This document shows positions 8,972 to 18,076 of a DNA stretch of 40,266 nucleotides, piece after piece. Origin of the DNA: CAYWMP01 sp964459445 (GTDB lineage: Bacteria; Desulfobacterota; DSM-4660; Desulfatiglandales; HGW-15); contig CAYWMP010000032.1 of assembly GCA_964459445.1 (NCBI GenBank), forward strand, positions 1 to 40,266. The letters run 5' to 3'. Below the pieces are notes generated by a model, which did not search any database, had not been told where the DNA came from, and saw only the letters and a list, made by a program, of their open reading frames with translations. The stretch's first letter is position 1; the number at the start of each line of letters is the position of its first letter. Made by a program: the position numbers and the translations under genes.

Positions 8972-9078
8972 AGACCTTTGCAAAACGCCCCCTTTTGCCT
9001 AATCAAAGTTTCGCTTAAAAGGGGTGAGGAGTAAATAATACCGGCTCAAGGCTTAAGGAGCGATTTTCAGGAGTCTGC
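8971..9078. mobile_element. MITE-like element filling the gap between two convergent genes
   Basis: The left end GAGACCTTTGCAAAACGCCC matches the right terminal repeat of the 35247-35390 element at 28 of 32 bases (8971-9002, compared on the opposite strand). The right end (9058-9078), read inward on the minus strand, is a degenerate GCAGACTCCTGAAAATCGC. TA flanks both ends (8969-8970 and 9079-9080), as expected for Tc1/mariner-IS630-type insertion. An inner CCCCTTTT (8989-8996) pairs with AAAAGGGG (9017-9024). The element is too short for a transposase. It occupies the whole space between the cupin and lipoprotein stop codons and supplies the final G of both TAG codons. Confidence 0.6.
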
Positions 9079-9542
9079 TAGGGGACACCCAATATCTGCG
9101 GCTCAATACCCGAAACCCACAGTTCGTTTTGATCGATGACCTTAACGAAGAACTTCACGCGGTTTGGCTTCACATACATATACAGATACCCAAAGATCTC
9201 GTCTTCCGGCCCGATAATCCTATACAGCCTACCACGAGACCCTTGAATAGAGTTGATTAGTTGTGAAAGGCTTTGCTGATCCCCGACCTCTCTCCATGCA
9301 CCACTGGTCAGGGTATTCTGATCGTCCTTCGGATCAAAAAGGATCCCCCCCGGATTACCTTCCCGCCAATAATCGGTCGAATGAACGGTATACTGATCCC
9401 AATTCTCTTCCAGCTTTTCAATTGTCATATAGGACCCGGTCCTTGGTTCCAGCAAGACCTTTCCGTAGGTTGCACAACCGGAAAGGAGGACCAAAAGAAC
9501 CATGGCTGTGAGGAGCATTCTCCTCGGCGCTTTTGTATTCAT
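9078..9542 (-). CDS. Predicted outer-membrane-type lipoprotein of unknown function
   Basis: The 154-residue protein starts with a basic N-terminus, a hydrophobic stretch and a lipobox LLSGC (Cys at about 23), followed by ATYGKVLLEPRTGSYMTIE. Ser rather than Asp at mature position 2 or 3 would favour export beyond the inner membrane under the Lol rule. The mature part is a small beta-rich domain with RLYRIIGPEDEIFGYLYMY. I do not recognise the family. AGGAGG sits about 6 bases before ATG. It is convergent with the cupin gene, and its TAG stop abuts the repeat element at 8971-9078. Confidence 0.75.
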   Translation of the reverse strand: MNTKAPRRMLLTAMVLLVLLSGCATYGKVLLEPRTGSYMTIEKLEENWDQYTVHSTDYWREGNPGGILFDPKDDQNTLTSGAWREVGDQQSLSQLINSIQGSRGRLYRIIGPEDEIFGYLYMYVKPNRVKFFVKVIDQNELWVSGIEPQILGVP

Positions 9543-9744
9543 CTTCCCCTCCTAATTTGCCACGGGGTTCAAATCTATTTTATTCCAACTAGGAAACTAC
9601 ACACATATTTTCATTTTTCAATGGTTTTCGATTTTTATGTTGTCTAAGAGGGCATTCATGTTTAGACTGTGCCGCTTCATTGATTCGACCTCCTCCAATA
9701 ATCAATAGCTTTCAAACTATTACCAAACTGAGCTGTAACGACAA

Positions 9745-11166
9745 ATGATGAATAGAATCTCAAATAGATGGGCTGCAGAGGGAGGCTACAGGCAGTTTCT
9801 GACTCTTGCGTTTCCTTTGATCCTGAGCACGGGTTCCTGGTCTGTTCAACACTTCGTGGACCGCATGTTTCTGTCCTGGTATTCGCCGGAGGCCATTGCC
9901 GCCGCCGTGCCCGCCAACCTGCTCAACTTTTCATTCGTTTGTTTCTTCATGGGCACCGCCGCCTATGTGAGCACCTTTGTGGCCCAGTATTTTGGTGCGG
10001 GAAGGTTCAACAGGATCGGTCCTGCTGTCTGGCAGGGGATTTACATCTCTTTGTTGGGAGGCATTGCCATCCTGTTTCTCATTCCTCTAGCAGGACCCCT
10101 TTTCAGGCTTATCGGACACGAACCCGTTCTCCAACGATTGGAAGTCGATTACTTTCAAATTCTCTGCCTCGGGGCCTTTCCGGTTGTTGCGGGGTCAGCA
10201 GTAGCCGGGTTTTTCTCCGGCCGGAGCAAGCCCCTGCCCGTCATGTGGGTCAATTTCGCTGCGACCATAGTCAATGTGGTTTTGAATTACGCCCTGATAT
10301 TCGGGAATTGGGGTTTTCCTGAGATGGGCATAAGAGGGGCCGGATGGGCGACTGTCATATCCGCGGTGTTCTCTTTTCTCGTATTCATGGGTTTGTTCTT
10401 GGCGAGAAGAAGTCGGCAAGCCTACAATACCCCTGCAGGCTGGCGGCTTGAGTCAGAGCTGTTCTCACGACTAATGCGTTATGGGGTACCCTCCGGCGTA
10501 GAGTTTTTCATGGATATCTCAGCCATTGCCCTCTTCGTCCTGCTTATCGGCAGGCTGGGCACGGAGAATCTGGCTGCCACCAATATTGCCTTTAATATCA
10601 ACATGATTGCCTTCATGCCCATGATTGGTTCGGAAATGGCCATATCCGTGCTCGTGGGTCAGTACCTCGGCGGAGACCGGCCGGAAATAGCACAAAAAAG
10701 CGCCTATTCAGGGCTCCACCTCACCCTACTTTATATGGGCAGCCTTGCAGCTTCTTATGTCCTCGTGCCTGAAGTCTTTATTGCCCCTTTTGCGGTCCAG
10801 GCCGATTCAGCTCGTTACGTTAAGATCTTCGGCATCACGGTCGTTTTGTTGAGGTTCATTGCGGTGTATTCCATTTTTGATGCCTTGAGCATTATTTTCC
10901 TGTCCGCGCTCAAAGGCGCCGGCGATACCCGTTTTGTCATGTTTCTGATGGGTGGCATGGCCGGGTCCGTGCTTGTGCTGCCGACCTTTGTTGCAGTGGT
11001 TTTTGTCAATTCAGGTCTAACGCCTTGTTGGGTATTCATTACGGCCTATGCCACCTTTTTGGGCATCGGTTCCCTAATCCGCTTTCGTGGGGGCAAATGG
11101 AAAGACATGCGGGTCATAGAGCCACCCACGAATAACGGCATGGAAATTAAAGGGGACATGAACTAA
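9745..11166 (+). CDS. MATE family efflux transporter
   Basis: The 473-residue protein has about 12 hydrophobic helices in two similar halves. Family signs include an early LAFPLILSTGSWSVQHFVDRMFLSWYS, a mid-protein GVPSGVEFFMDISAIALF opening the second half, and LGTENLAATNIAFNI. MATE proteins export cationic drugs and metabolites using Na+ or H+ gradients. No strong ribosome site precedes ATG 9745, and ATG 9748 is equally possible. The stop TAA overlaps the stop of the convergent flavodoxin gene (shared CTAA at 11163-11166). The substrate is unknown. Confidence 0.92.
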   Translation: MMNRISNRWAAEGGYRQFLTLAFPLILSTGSWSVQHFVDRMFLSWYSPEAIAAAVPANLLNFSFVCFFMGTAAYVSTFVAQYFGAGRFNRIGPAVWQGIYISLLGGIAILFLIPLAGPLFRLIGHEPVLQRLEVDYFQILCLGAFPVVAGSAVAGFFSGRSKPLPVMWVNFAATIVNVVLNYALIFGNWGFPEMGIRGAGWATVISAVFSFLVFMGLFLARRSRQAYNTPAGWRLESELFSRLMRYGVPSGVEFFMDISAIALFVLLIGRLGTENLAATNIAFNINMIAFMPMIGSEMAISVLVGQYLGGDRPEIAQKSAYSGLHLTLLYMGSLAASYVLVPEVFIAPFAVQADSARYVKIFGITVVLLRFIAVYSIFDALSIIFLSALKGAGDTRFVMFLMGGMAGSVLVLPTFVAVVFVNSGLTPCWVFITAYATFLGIGSLIRFRGGKWKDMRVIEPPTNNGMEIKGDMN

Positions 11167-12236
11167 TGCCCGAACAATTCATTCATCCGGAGGAGAAGGG
11201 ATAAATCCCCATTGACTTTATATTTCCCGGCCATAAACATCTGCTGACCATCCGTCTTGCCTGTCATAATGTCCATCCAGACTTCGAAGGGCGTCTCAAT
11301 ATAAAGATCTGGCGCATCGGAAGGGCCTTGAACTGCATCAATTTTCCCCTCTTCTATTTTCATATGACAGGAACCTGACACCTCTCCTGAAAAATCGAAT
11401 TGAATCGTTGCCTTTGTATCTCCGGCTTTATCCGCAATGAATCCCATGGGCATAATCATCATGAAGGTTTCAATGGAGTCAGGACGAGGCGGGAGCCCTT
11501 TCTCACGAAATTCTTTTGGGGTGATACCCTCCTCAATACATGTCTTCCACATGAGATTTCCGATCTTATAAAATGCCTCTTTGTCTTCCACTATTTCCTG
11601 CTTAATACGAGATATGGTTTCAGAAGAGACGCTTTTTGTTTCGACGATCTCCTTACCCGCTTCCCTCGTGGCTGCCAGGATATCATCTGCCCTTTTCTTT
11701 AGGGTAGGAACGGTCAATAGCTCTGCCGCCGGACGGTAGATTTCTGCAATGAGGGGCCTTCGTCCCCCAAAGATGCAATTCGCCCAGGAAGAAAGTTGAT
11801 CGAATACGCTTATTTCAGAAAATCCTGCCACGGAAAGCACCACCGCCGCCGGAGGAGTTTGTCTCAAAGGATGGTAGGTTTTACCCTCGTAACCCTTAAA
11901 GAATGGATGTAGAACCGGTAGGGTCCGCTCAATGAATGCCTTCATCTCCGCATTGAGTGTGAAATGATAAAGGGGTGACGCATAGACCACAACGTCGCAC
12001 TCCAACCATTTGGGAAAGATTTCCTTTGTCATGTCGTCTTTATGGACGCAGATGCCGGGCGTCTTTGTCCAGCAAGTAAAACACCCAATGCAGTTTTTGA
12101 TATTTTTCTTGTGAAGATTCACCGTCTCCACCTCCGCACCGGCATCGTCCATTCCTTGCACAAGTTGCGATAACATCAATTCGGTTTTGCTTTGCCCGCC
12201 GATACGAGGGCTGGAGTTAAGGGCCAAGATTTTCAT
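11163..12236 (-). CDS. Flavodoxin-fold Fe-S flavoprotein fused to SCP2-like domain
   Basis: Residues 1-190 are an NADPH-dependent FMN-reductase-like fold (MKILALNSSPRIGGQSKTEL with the phosphate loop, then YASPLYHFTLNAEMKAF). C49, C52, C55 and C63 form a compact CX2CX2CX7C, the cluster-binding motif of archaeal and anaerobic iron-sulfur flavoproteins. Residues 260-357 resemble an SCP2 sterol-carrier domain (FDFSGEVSGSCHMKIEEGKI, then MAGKYKVNGDLSLLLRM). The protein is cytoplasmic and probably does two-electron chemistry with FMN; the lipid or acyl-binding tail hints at a hydrophobic substrate. It stands alone, convergent with the MATE gene and overlapping its stop by 4 bases. Confidence 0.82.
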   Translation of the reverse strand: MKILALNSSPRIGGQSKTELMLSQLVQGMDDAGAEVETVNLHKKNIKNCIGCFTCWTKTPGICVHKDDMTKEIFPKWLECDVVVYASPLYHFTLNAEMKAFIERTLPVLHPFFKGYEGKTYHPLRQTPPAAVVLSVAGFSEISVFDQLSSWANCIFGGRRPLIAEIYRPAAELLTVPTLKKRADDILAATREAGKEIVETKSVSSETISRIKQEIVEDKEAFYKIGNLMWKTCIEEGITPKEFREKGLPPRPDSIETFMMIMPMGFIADKAGDTKATIQFDFSGEVSGSCHMKIEEGKIDAVQGPSDAPDLYIETPFEVWMDIMTGKTDGQQMFMAGKYKVNGDLSLLLRMNELFGH

Positions 12237-12521
12237 GGTCGTTTCCTTTCGATCATTAGCAATACATACATCTCAACGAGTTCGCAGGGCACCCAGACAA
12301 AAAAGATGAAATGATTCCCCTAATTCACTTTCAGGTGGGTCATTATAACCTGAATTTTGCATGATGTATCGTTTTTTCACACTGCAATGGCATGACGCTT
12401 GCAATTTCCAATGCCCGCATGCCCATTAAGGGTTTATATGCATCACCAATGAAGGTGAATCCAATACCAACCTTTTTAACCCATTGATTTAAGGATAATT
12501 TCAGCCGGGAAGGATCTTATT

Positions 12522-13958
12522 TTGGACCTTGACATTCATCTTGAGAAAGATCTGGGGATCGGACCGCAGGAATTCGACTCCTTAAGGGAGATGCTGGCCT
12601 CTTTCTTTCCCGATGCGTCTTCGATTAATGAGAACTTTCTCATCAAACTGACGCCCGATGATTTGAAAAACACCTATATTAAAAGGGCTGCAGCCTGTCA
12701 TCCCAAAACCTATGAGGGCCTTAGCGAGTCGGAGAGAAAAAACCGAAAAGAGAAATATGAGAGATTGACTTACGACTACAAGGAGCTTGTGCCCCGTATA
12801 AATGCAATTCAGAAGAATGTAAAACGATTTGCTTCAAAGGTAAGGGGCATCCCTTTAACCGACGAGGCCTCTCAAAAAGTAATCATCGCAATTGGTGGGG
12901 CCAAAGGAGGCGTTGGCAAGTCATTACTCTCGGCTAACCTGGCCGTGGGGTTGGGCCTATTGGGGCAAAAAGTCGTTGTCGCCGATCTGGATTTCGGAGG
13001 CGCTGATCTGCATCTCTATTTGGGTGTTAAGGCTCTTGCAAGGAATTGGAATGACTTCATGGAAGGACGAGCAAGGGCACTGGACGATATTATGATACGC
13101 ACACCTTTCAAGGGCGTAAGTCTCATAGGGGGAGATTCTTCGAGATTGGGGACAGCGAACCTCCCCTACTCCCAGAAATTGAAAATCATGCGCCATCTCA
13201 AGGCCCTTGAATGCGACTATGTTATTATCGATTTGGGTGGAGACACCTCCTATAATGTCCTCGATTTTTTTTTGATGGCAGATCAATGTATTGCCATTAC
13301 TGGTGCGGAGCCTGCTTCAGTACTGGATACCTATAACTTTGTAAAGGTCGCTTTTCATAGGCTGTTGGATCGATTCTTTGCTGCTCATAGATCGATCAAA
13401 CACCTTACCAAAAAGATTCACGAAGCCTATCAGGAAAAAAAAGAAGGCCCCGATCTCGAAGGAATCCTGGAAGAAATTCAATCGATAGATCAATCCTACT
13501 ATCTCCGGCTAAAACAGCAAATCGAACGGTTTAGTCTATCCATTGTCCTCAACATGGCTGAGAAGCGTAAAGACGCGAATATCGCAACCTCTATGCAAGA
13601 CCTATTGAAAAGGAAATGCTCCATCGACACAGGAGTACTGGGTACGATTCCCTTTGACAGGGCAGTGCGTAAGGCTTCTCGCCGACTCACCCCATTTATA
13701 ATTGATGACCCTCACTGCCGAGCTTCCAAGACGCTCTACAAGATGCTGGCAGGCGTTCTCCTTCTTCGCAAACCAAGGGAAGTTCGGGCTCAATTGATCA
13801 AAAAAACAAGACAGATCCGCAGTGAAGTAAAGGATATCATCGGGAAAGAACCCGTCACACTTGATGCCTTGACCCAGAAGCAAATCAGTTACATTGTTGA
13901 TCTTTCCCCTGACCTTCGTGATGGATATCGAAGGGTCTTGAATCTCATGGCGAATTAA
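12522..13958 (+). CDS. MinD/ParA-type ATPase with N-terminal J-like domain
   Basis: Residues 120-330 are a deviant Walker P-loop ATPase: GGAKGGVGKS (125-134, with signature Lys128 and Lys133), DLDFGGADLH as switch I, and VIIDLGGDTSYNVLDFFL as Walker B/switch II. It resembles the MinD/FlhG branch. Residues 43-95 match a DnaJ J-domain in layout (YIKRAAACHPKTYEG, then a long helix with KYERLTYDYKEL), but the HPD loop reads HPK. A charged helical insert lies at about 300-345. The start is TTG 12522, with GGGAAGGA 7 bases upstream; no in-frame ATG fits before the J-like part. It probably polarises or recruits a partner at the membrane or nucleoid; the partner is unknown. Confidence 0.82.
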   Translation: MDLDIHLEKDLGIGPQEFDSLREMLASFFPDASSINENFLIKLTPDDLKNTYIKRAAACHPKTYEGLSESERKNRKEKYERLTYDYKELVPRINAIQKNVKRFASKVRGIPLTDEASQKVIIAIGGAKGGVGKSLLSANLAVGLGLLGQKVVVADLDFGGADLHLYLGVKALARNWNDFMEGRARALDDIMIRTPFKGVSLIGGDSSRLGTANLPYSQKLKIMRHLKALECDYVIIDLGGDTSYNVLDFFLMADQCIAITGAEPASVLDTYNFVKVAFHRLLDRFFAAHRSIKHLTKKIHEAYQEKKEGPDLEGILEEIQSIDQSYYLRLKQQIERFSLSIVLNMAEKRKDANIATSMQDLLKRKCSIDTGVLGTIPFDRAVRKASRRLTPFIIDDPHCRASKTLYKMLAGVLLLRKPREVRAQLIKKTRQIRSEVKDIIGKEPVTLDALTQKQISYIVDLSPDLRDGYRRVLNLMAN

Positions 13959-14159
13959 CAACCTGCCTCAAGGGCTCGGCGGCCCAACGCCTCAAACTGA
14001 CTAAATCTTGATCTCCCCGGCACTAAAATTCTAAACCTTGAACTTGAAACAACCCAGGCATCCCTGATATATGCTTCATGAGACAGGGGGGTATCTGTAC
14101 CATTTCATATTATTGTATGTACCGCTGCCCAAGGGGCCGAGTATGAGGAGTTTCCAACG

Positions 14160-15446
14160 ATGAAACCTTCATCGACAAAACAGAATGCCATTGAGGCCTT
14201 CAGGTATCACGTTTCCTACGGCAAAGTCGCTTTTTTTCAGAAATACGGACTGGACTTTGTCTTGGGCCGTCGGGAAGGTTGTTACCTGTGGGACATTGAT
14301 GGTGTGAAACGGCTTTTCAATCTCCATTGCAATGGTGGGGTATTTAACCTCGGTCACCGAAACCGAGAATTGATGGATCTGCTGAAGGAATCCCTCGAGG
14401 ATTTTGATATTGGAAATCATCACTTGATAAGCAAGGCCAGAGCGGACCTTGCATCTTTTATCGCCCGGCTCATGCCCGGCGACCTTGATTATACGGTTTT
14501 CGGTGTTGGGGGTGGTGAGGCCATTGACCTTGCCTTCAAGGTTGCCAGGGCCCACACGGGACGACAAAAGATTATATCTGCGCAAGGCGGTTACCACGGA
14601 CACACAGGCCTGGCCATGGCGGCCGGAGATGAGAAATACAGAAAACCCTTTGGGCCCCAGGCTCCCGGTTTCGTCCAGGTTCCCTTTGGAGATGGGGATG
14701 CTTTGACCTCCGCGGTAGATAAAGATACCGCGGCCGTCATATTGGAGACGGTTCCTGCCACTCTCGGTGTGGTCATCCCAACTAAAACCTACCTTCAACA
14801 AGTACGAGAAACCTGCAACGAACAGGGAACAATCCTCATCCTGGATGAGGTCCAAACCGGACTGGGGCGAACAGGCAAGCTCTGGGCCTTCGAGCATTTT
14901 GATATCGAACCGGATATCGTGGTACTCGGAAAAGGCCTATCCGGAGGATTATATCCAATTTCGGCAACCGTGCTTCGGAGGTCTATCGAGGCGGTATTTC
15001 ATGAGGATCCCTTTATTCATGTCTCTACCTTCGGCGGCTCGGAGATCGGTTGCCAAATCGCCAAACGGGTGCTTGAGATCTCTTCAGAGCCGGCATTCCT
15101 TGAACATGTCAATCGCATCGCAGCACAATTTGAAGAAGGGATCGAGGCACTGATGGGTAAGCATCCCCAATTCCTGGTTGGATTGCATCAGCTTGGCCTG
15201 ATGATGGGTTTGGAGCTTACGGATGAGATGTCGGGGCCTATTCTCACAAAGACGGCCTATGACAATGATCTGCTCATGGTCTATGCCAATAACGACCCAA
15301 GCGTATGTCAATTCCTGCCCCCGCTCGTGATGGATTTAGATCTGGTGGATTGGGTCCTGGAACGGCTTGACAAGGCACTTATTTCAGCAAAACGTCTCAA
15401 ACCCATGATTAAATTTAAACAACGAATCAGCAGCTTCTTAAAGTGA
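14160..15446 (+). CDS. Class III PLP-dependent aminotransferase
   Basis: The 428-residue protein has the ornithine/acetylornithine-aminotransferase fold. VGGGEAIDLAFKVAR binds the cofactor phosphate, GYHGHTG stacks the PLP ring, DEVQTGLGRTGK holds D229 for the pyridine nitrogen, and K258 in VLGKGLSGG is the Schiff-base lysine. STFGGSEIG supplies the Thr of the other subunit. The substrate cannot be assigned; the family includes enzymes for omega-amino acids, diamines and keto acids. GAGGAG lies about 9 bases before ATG. It is followed at 95 bases by the kinase-like gene, in the same direction, so the two may act together. Confidence 0.92.
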   Translation: MKPSSTKQNAIEAFRYHVSYGKVAFFQKYGLDFVLGRREGCYLWDIDGVKRLFNLHCNGGVFNLGHRNRELMDLLKESLEDFDIGNHHLISKARADLASFIARLMPGDLDYTVFGVGGGEAIDLAFKVARAHTGRQKIISAQGGYHGHTGLAMAAGDEKYRKPFGPQAPGFVQVPFGDGDALTSAVDKDTAAVILETVPATLGVVIPTKTYLQQVRETCNEQGTILILDEVQTGLGRTGKLWAFEHFDIEPDIVVLGKGLSGGLYPISATVLRRSIEAVFHEDPFIHVSTFGGSEIGCQIAKRVLEISSEPAFLEHVNRIAAQFEEGIEALMGKHPQFLVGLHQLGLMMGLELTDEMSGPILTKTAYDNDLLMVYANNDPSVCQFLPPLVMDLDLVDWVLERLDKALISAKRLKPMIKFKQRISSFLK

Positions 15447-15541
15447 ACTCGTGGTGCACCACCTTCCCGGTAGGACTGAAGGGCCTTATTCAATTTGCTA
15501 TGCAGCCCTCGACATGCAAATATTGATCGAATGTGACTCAC

Positions 15542-16459
15542 ATGAATATTGACAAGGAGCTTTTGCACCGATTCGAGGCCGGGTTAAATCCCCAAGACCT
15601 CAAACTCTCCGCCACTCCAGCCGCCGTCCTCGGTTACGGCGAGATCTCATCCATTTTCCAGATTGGAGATAATAGGGATGTTGCCTTCAAGAGAATGCCC
15701 CTTTTCTCAAACCGCGCCTCCGCAGAGGAGTACATTGAAAAATACCGGGATTATTGTGCTTTACTGACTGAGGCCGGGCTACGCCTGCCCGAAGATGAAA
15801 CAATCATCCTGGAGGTATCCGGGAGACCGGTAGTGCTTTACATTGCACAGGAACAACTGTCTGTCGACCACTTTTGCCACAAACTCATCCATCATCTTCC
15901 CTCGAACCGAGTGGAGCGATTGATTGGACAAATCGTTTCTGAAATCTCCAAGCTCTTCGGGTTCAGCCGTGCAAAGTCACCCTCGATTGAAATCGCCCTG
16001 GACGGTCAGATATCTAACTGGCACGCTGCCCTTGATGGCCAAGAATTGAGCTATATCGATACCAGCACCCCACTTTTTCGAAAAAATGGCATCGAACAAC
16101 TGGACCCTGAACTCCTCCTCAAAAGCGCGCCCGGCTTCCTGCGCTGGATTATCCGATGGCTTTTTCTTGGAGATGTCATGAACCGTTACTACGACCAAAG
16201 GCAGGTCTGCATTGATTTGGCAGGAAATCTAATTAAAGAACAGCGACCGGACCTTATTCCTCTAACTTTGGATATCATCAATCAAAGCCTTCCTTCAGAT
16301 TTTGAACCTTTGGCGCAAAACGAGGTGAAAAAATATTACAGTTCAGACAAACTCATTTGGACCGTTTTCCTGTCATTCAGAAAAATAGATCGATTTTTCA
16401 GGACAAAAATTCTTCGGAAGCGTTACGAATTCATACTCCCTGACGAGATTAAAAGATAA
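15542..16459 (+). CDS. Unknown protein with kinase-like motif order (possibly DUF6206)
   Basis: I do not firmly recognise this 305-residue protein; DUF6206 is a guess from memory. Its motif order resembles a protein-kinase or aminoglycoside-kinase fold: a GYGEISSIFQI glycine-rich strand pair, K50 in VAFKRMPLF as a beta-3 lysine, an alpha-C-like helix (AEEYIEKYRDYCALL), a hinge-like VVLYIAQEQLS, then D154 and N159 (DGQISNW) and D173 (YIDTSTP) as catalytic-loop and metal positions. No signal peptide or clear membrane helix is seen, although WIIRWLFLGDVM is hydrophobic. GTG 15533 is an alternative start; neither start has a good ribosome site. It lies between the aminotransferase and the C69 hydrolase. 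Confidence 0.6.
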   Translation: MNIDKELLHRFEAGLNPQDLKLSATPAAVLGYGEISSIFQIGDNRDVAFKRMPLFSNRASAEEYIEKYRDYCALLTEAGLRLPEDETIILEVSGRPVVLYIAQEQLSVDHFCHKLIHHLPSNRVERLIGQIVSEISKLFGFSRAKSPSIEIALDGQISNWHAALDGQELSYIDTSTPLFRKNGIEQLDPELLLKSAPGFLRWIIRWLFLGDVMNRYYDQRQVCIDLAGNLIKEQRPDLIPLTLDIINQSLPSDFEPLAQNEVKKYYSSDKLIWTVFLSFRKIDRFFRTKILRKRYEFILPDEIKR

Positions 16460-16737
16460 ACCCTAAAAGGCAAACCTCAACATTGCAAAAGTCGAGGATG
16501 TTGTAGATCCGAGGCGTCAAGGGTGAAGCTGTAGTATCTTACCGCGAATCCTTGACAACGAAGGAGATTCGGTTTCCTCGGCTTTCCCGCAGGGTGAAAA
16601 ACATGGCAATTCTTGCCTAGCCACCTGGATTTCACTATTTGTTGATTTCAGAAAAACTATCCATGAAATTGAAAACCTTGCTATTCTTGTCCTTGATAAT
16701 ATCTTGCCATGTTTTTTATGCAACGATGGGGTAAATC

Positions 16738-18063
16738 ATGTGCGACACCTTTATTATCCTCCCTCCGGCGACACTGGATGGTTCCATTATCTTTGGGAAA
16801 AACAGCGACCGGGAACCCAACGAGGCCCAGGTCCTGGAGTACCACCCGCCAACCCCTTATCCTCCTGGCGCCAAAGTCAAATGCACTTACATTGAAATCC
16901 CCCAAGTCAAAGAAACCCTTGGCACATTGCTCTCGCGGCCCTTCTGGTTGTGGGGCGCAGAGATGGGCGCCAATGAAAAGGGCGTGGTGATCGGCAATGA
17001 GGCAGTTTTTACAAAAATGCCTTTGAATAGAGGGCCGGCTCTTACAGGTATGGATCTGGTGCGCCTCGCCCTGGAACGATCCGGCACGGCCCAGAACGCA
17101 TTGGAAAACATCGTGCAGCTGATTTCAGATTGCGGTCAGGGTGGGATCTGCGGGTATGAAGATAAGCGGATGGCCTATCACAACAGCTACATCATTACCG
17201 ACCCCAAAGAAGCTTGGGTTCTTGAAACCGCCGGACATCTTTGGGCAGCTCTTAGGGTTAAGGCATTCTATAGCATTAGCAATGGTCTGACGATTGGCGA
17301 GGCATATGACGAGGGCCATCCTGACCTCATCGATACAGCAAGAAAAAGAGGCCTTTTGAAAAAGGGAAAAACCTTTTCTTTTGCCCATTGCTTTTCGGAT
17401 TGGCTTTATACCACTTTCTCAGCGTGTCGATCGCGAAGAGATCGCTCCCATGATCTCATCAACAATAGGAACGGGAAAATGGATGTGGCCTCAGCTATGG
17501 ATATTCTCAGGGATCATCGGGAGGACAACTATCACCCGGATTCCCACATCCTGGGGTGCCGGTTATGTGCCCATGCCGCCAATAAACTGACCCGCAACGC
17601 TACACAGACCACGGGGTCCCTGGTTGCCCATTTAAGGTCGGAAAGCCGAACCTATTGGTTAACGGGCACATCCGCCCCCTGCACCGGTGTGTTCAAACCG
17701 GTCTGGTTTGAAAGGCCGGTGCTCCCGGATATCGGACCCACTCCTAATGGCGCCTTCAACCCGGCAACCCTCTGGTGGCATCATGAAACGTTCCACCGTT
17801 CGATCCTCCTGGATTACCCTGTGAGAAGCAAAATTTTCCGACAGCAAAAGGATGAGCTGGAAAACTCCCTATTGGAAACAGCTCAGAATGTGCCCATTGA
17901 AAATAGAGCCGCACTCACCGAATCCGCTTTTGAACGAACCCGATCAGCGACTGCCGACTGGACTGAATGGGTTCAAGACAGCCCGATTCAAGAGAGAGGG
18001 AAATGGGTCTACCGCCGTTATTGGGAAAAACAGAATCATAAAGCTGGTATCGACGTAAGATAG
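16738..18063 (+). CDS. C69 family (secernin/dipeptidase-like) Ntn-hydrolase
   Basis: The protein starts Met-Cys-Asp-Thr, so removal of Met exposes Cys2 as the N-terminal nucleophile, as in secernin-type C69 peptidases and acylases. The family's GKNSDR follows at 21-26, then WLWGAEMGANEKGVVIGNEAV and EAWVLETAGHLWAA. C69 enzymes cleave dipeptides or other amides, and some are acylases; the substrate here is unknown. The length of 441 is slightly above typical. ATG 16738 is preceded by GGGG at about 6 bases. The next gene, an MFS exporter, starts 13 bases after the stop, so the two are very likely co-transcribed. Confidence 0.87.
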   Translation: MCDTFIILPPATLDGSIIFGKNSDREPNEAQVLEYHPPTPYPPGAKVKCTYIEIPQVKETLGTLLSRPFWLWGAEMGANEKGVVIGNEAVFTKMPLNRGPALTGMDLVRLALERSGTAQNALENIVQLISDCGQGGICGYEDKRMAYHNSYIITDPKEAWVLETAGHLWAALRVKAFYSISNGLTIGEAYDEGHPDLIDTARKRGLLKKGKTFSFAHCFSDWLYTTFSACRSRRDRSHDLINNRNGKMDVASAMDILRDHREDNYHPDSHILGCRLCAHAANKLTRNATQTTGSLVAHLRSESRTYWLTGTSAPCTGVFKPVWFERPVLPDIGPTPNGAFNPATLWWHHETFHRSILLDYPVRSKIFRQQKDELENSLLETAQNVPIENRAALTESAFERTRSATADWTEWVQDSPIQERGKWVYRRYWEKQNHKAGIDVR

Positions 18064-18076
18064 GTAAATAGAGTTT

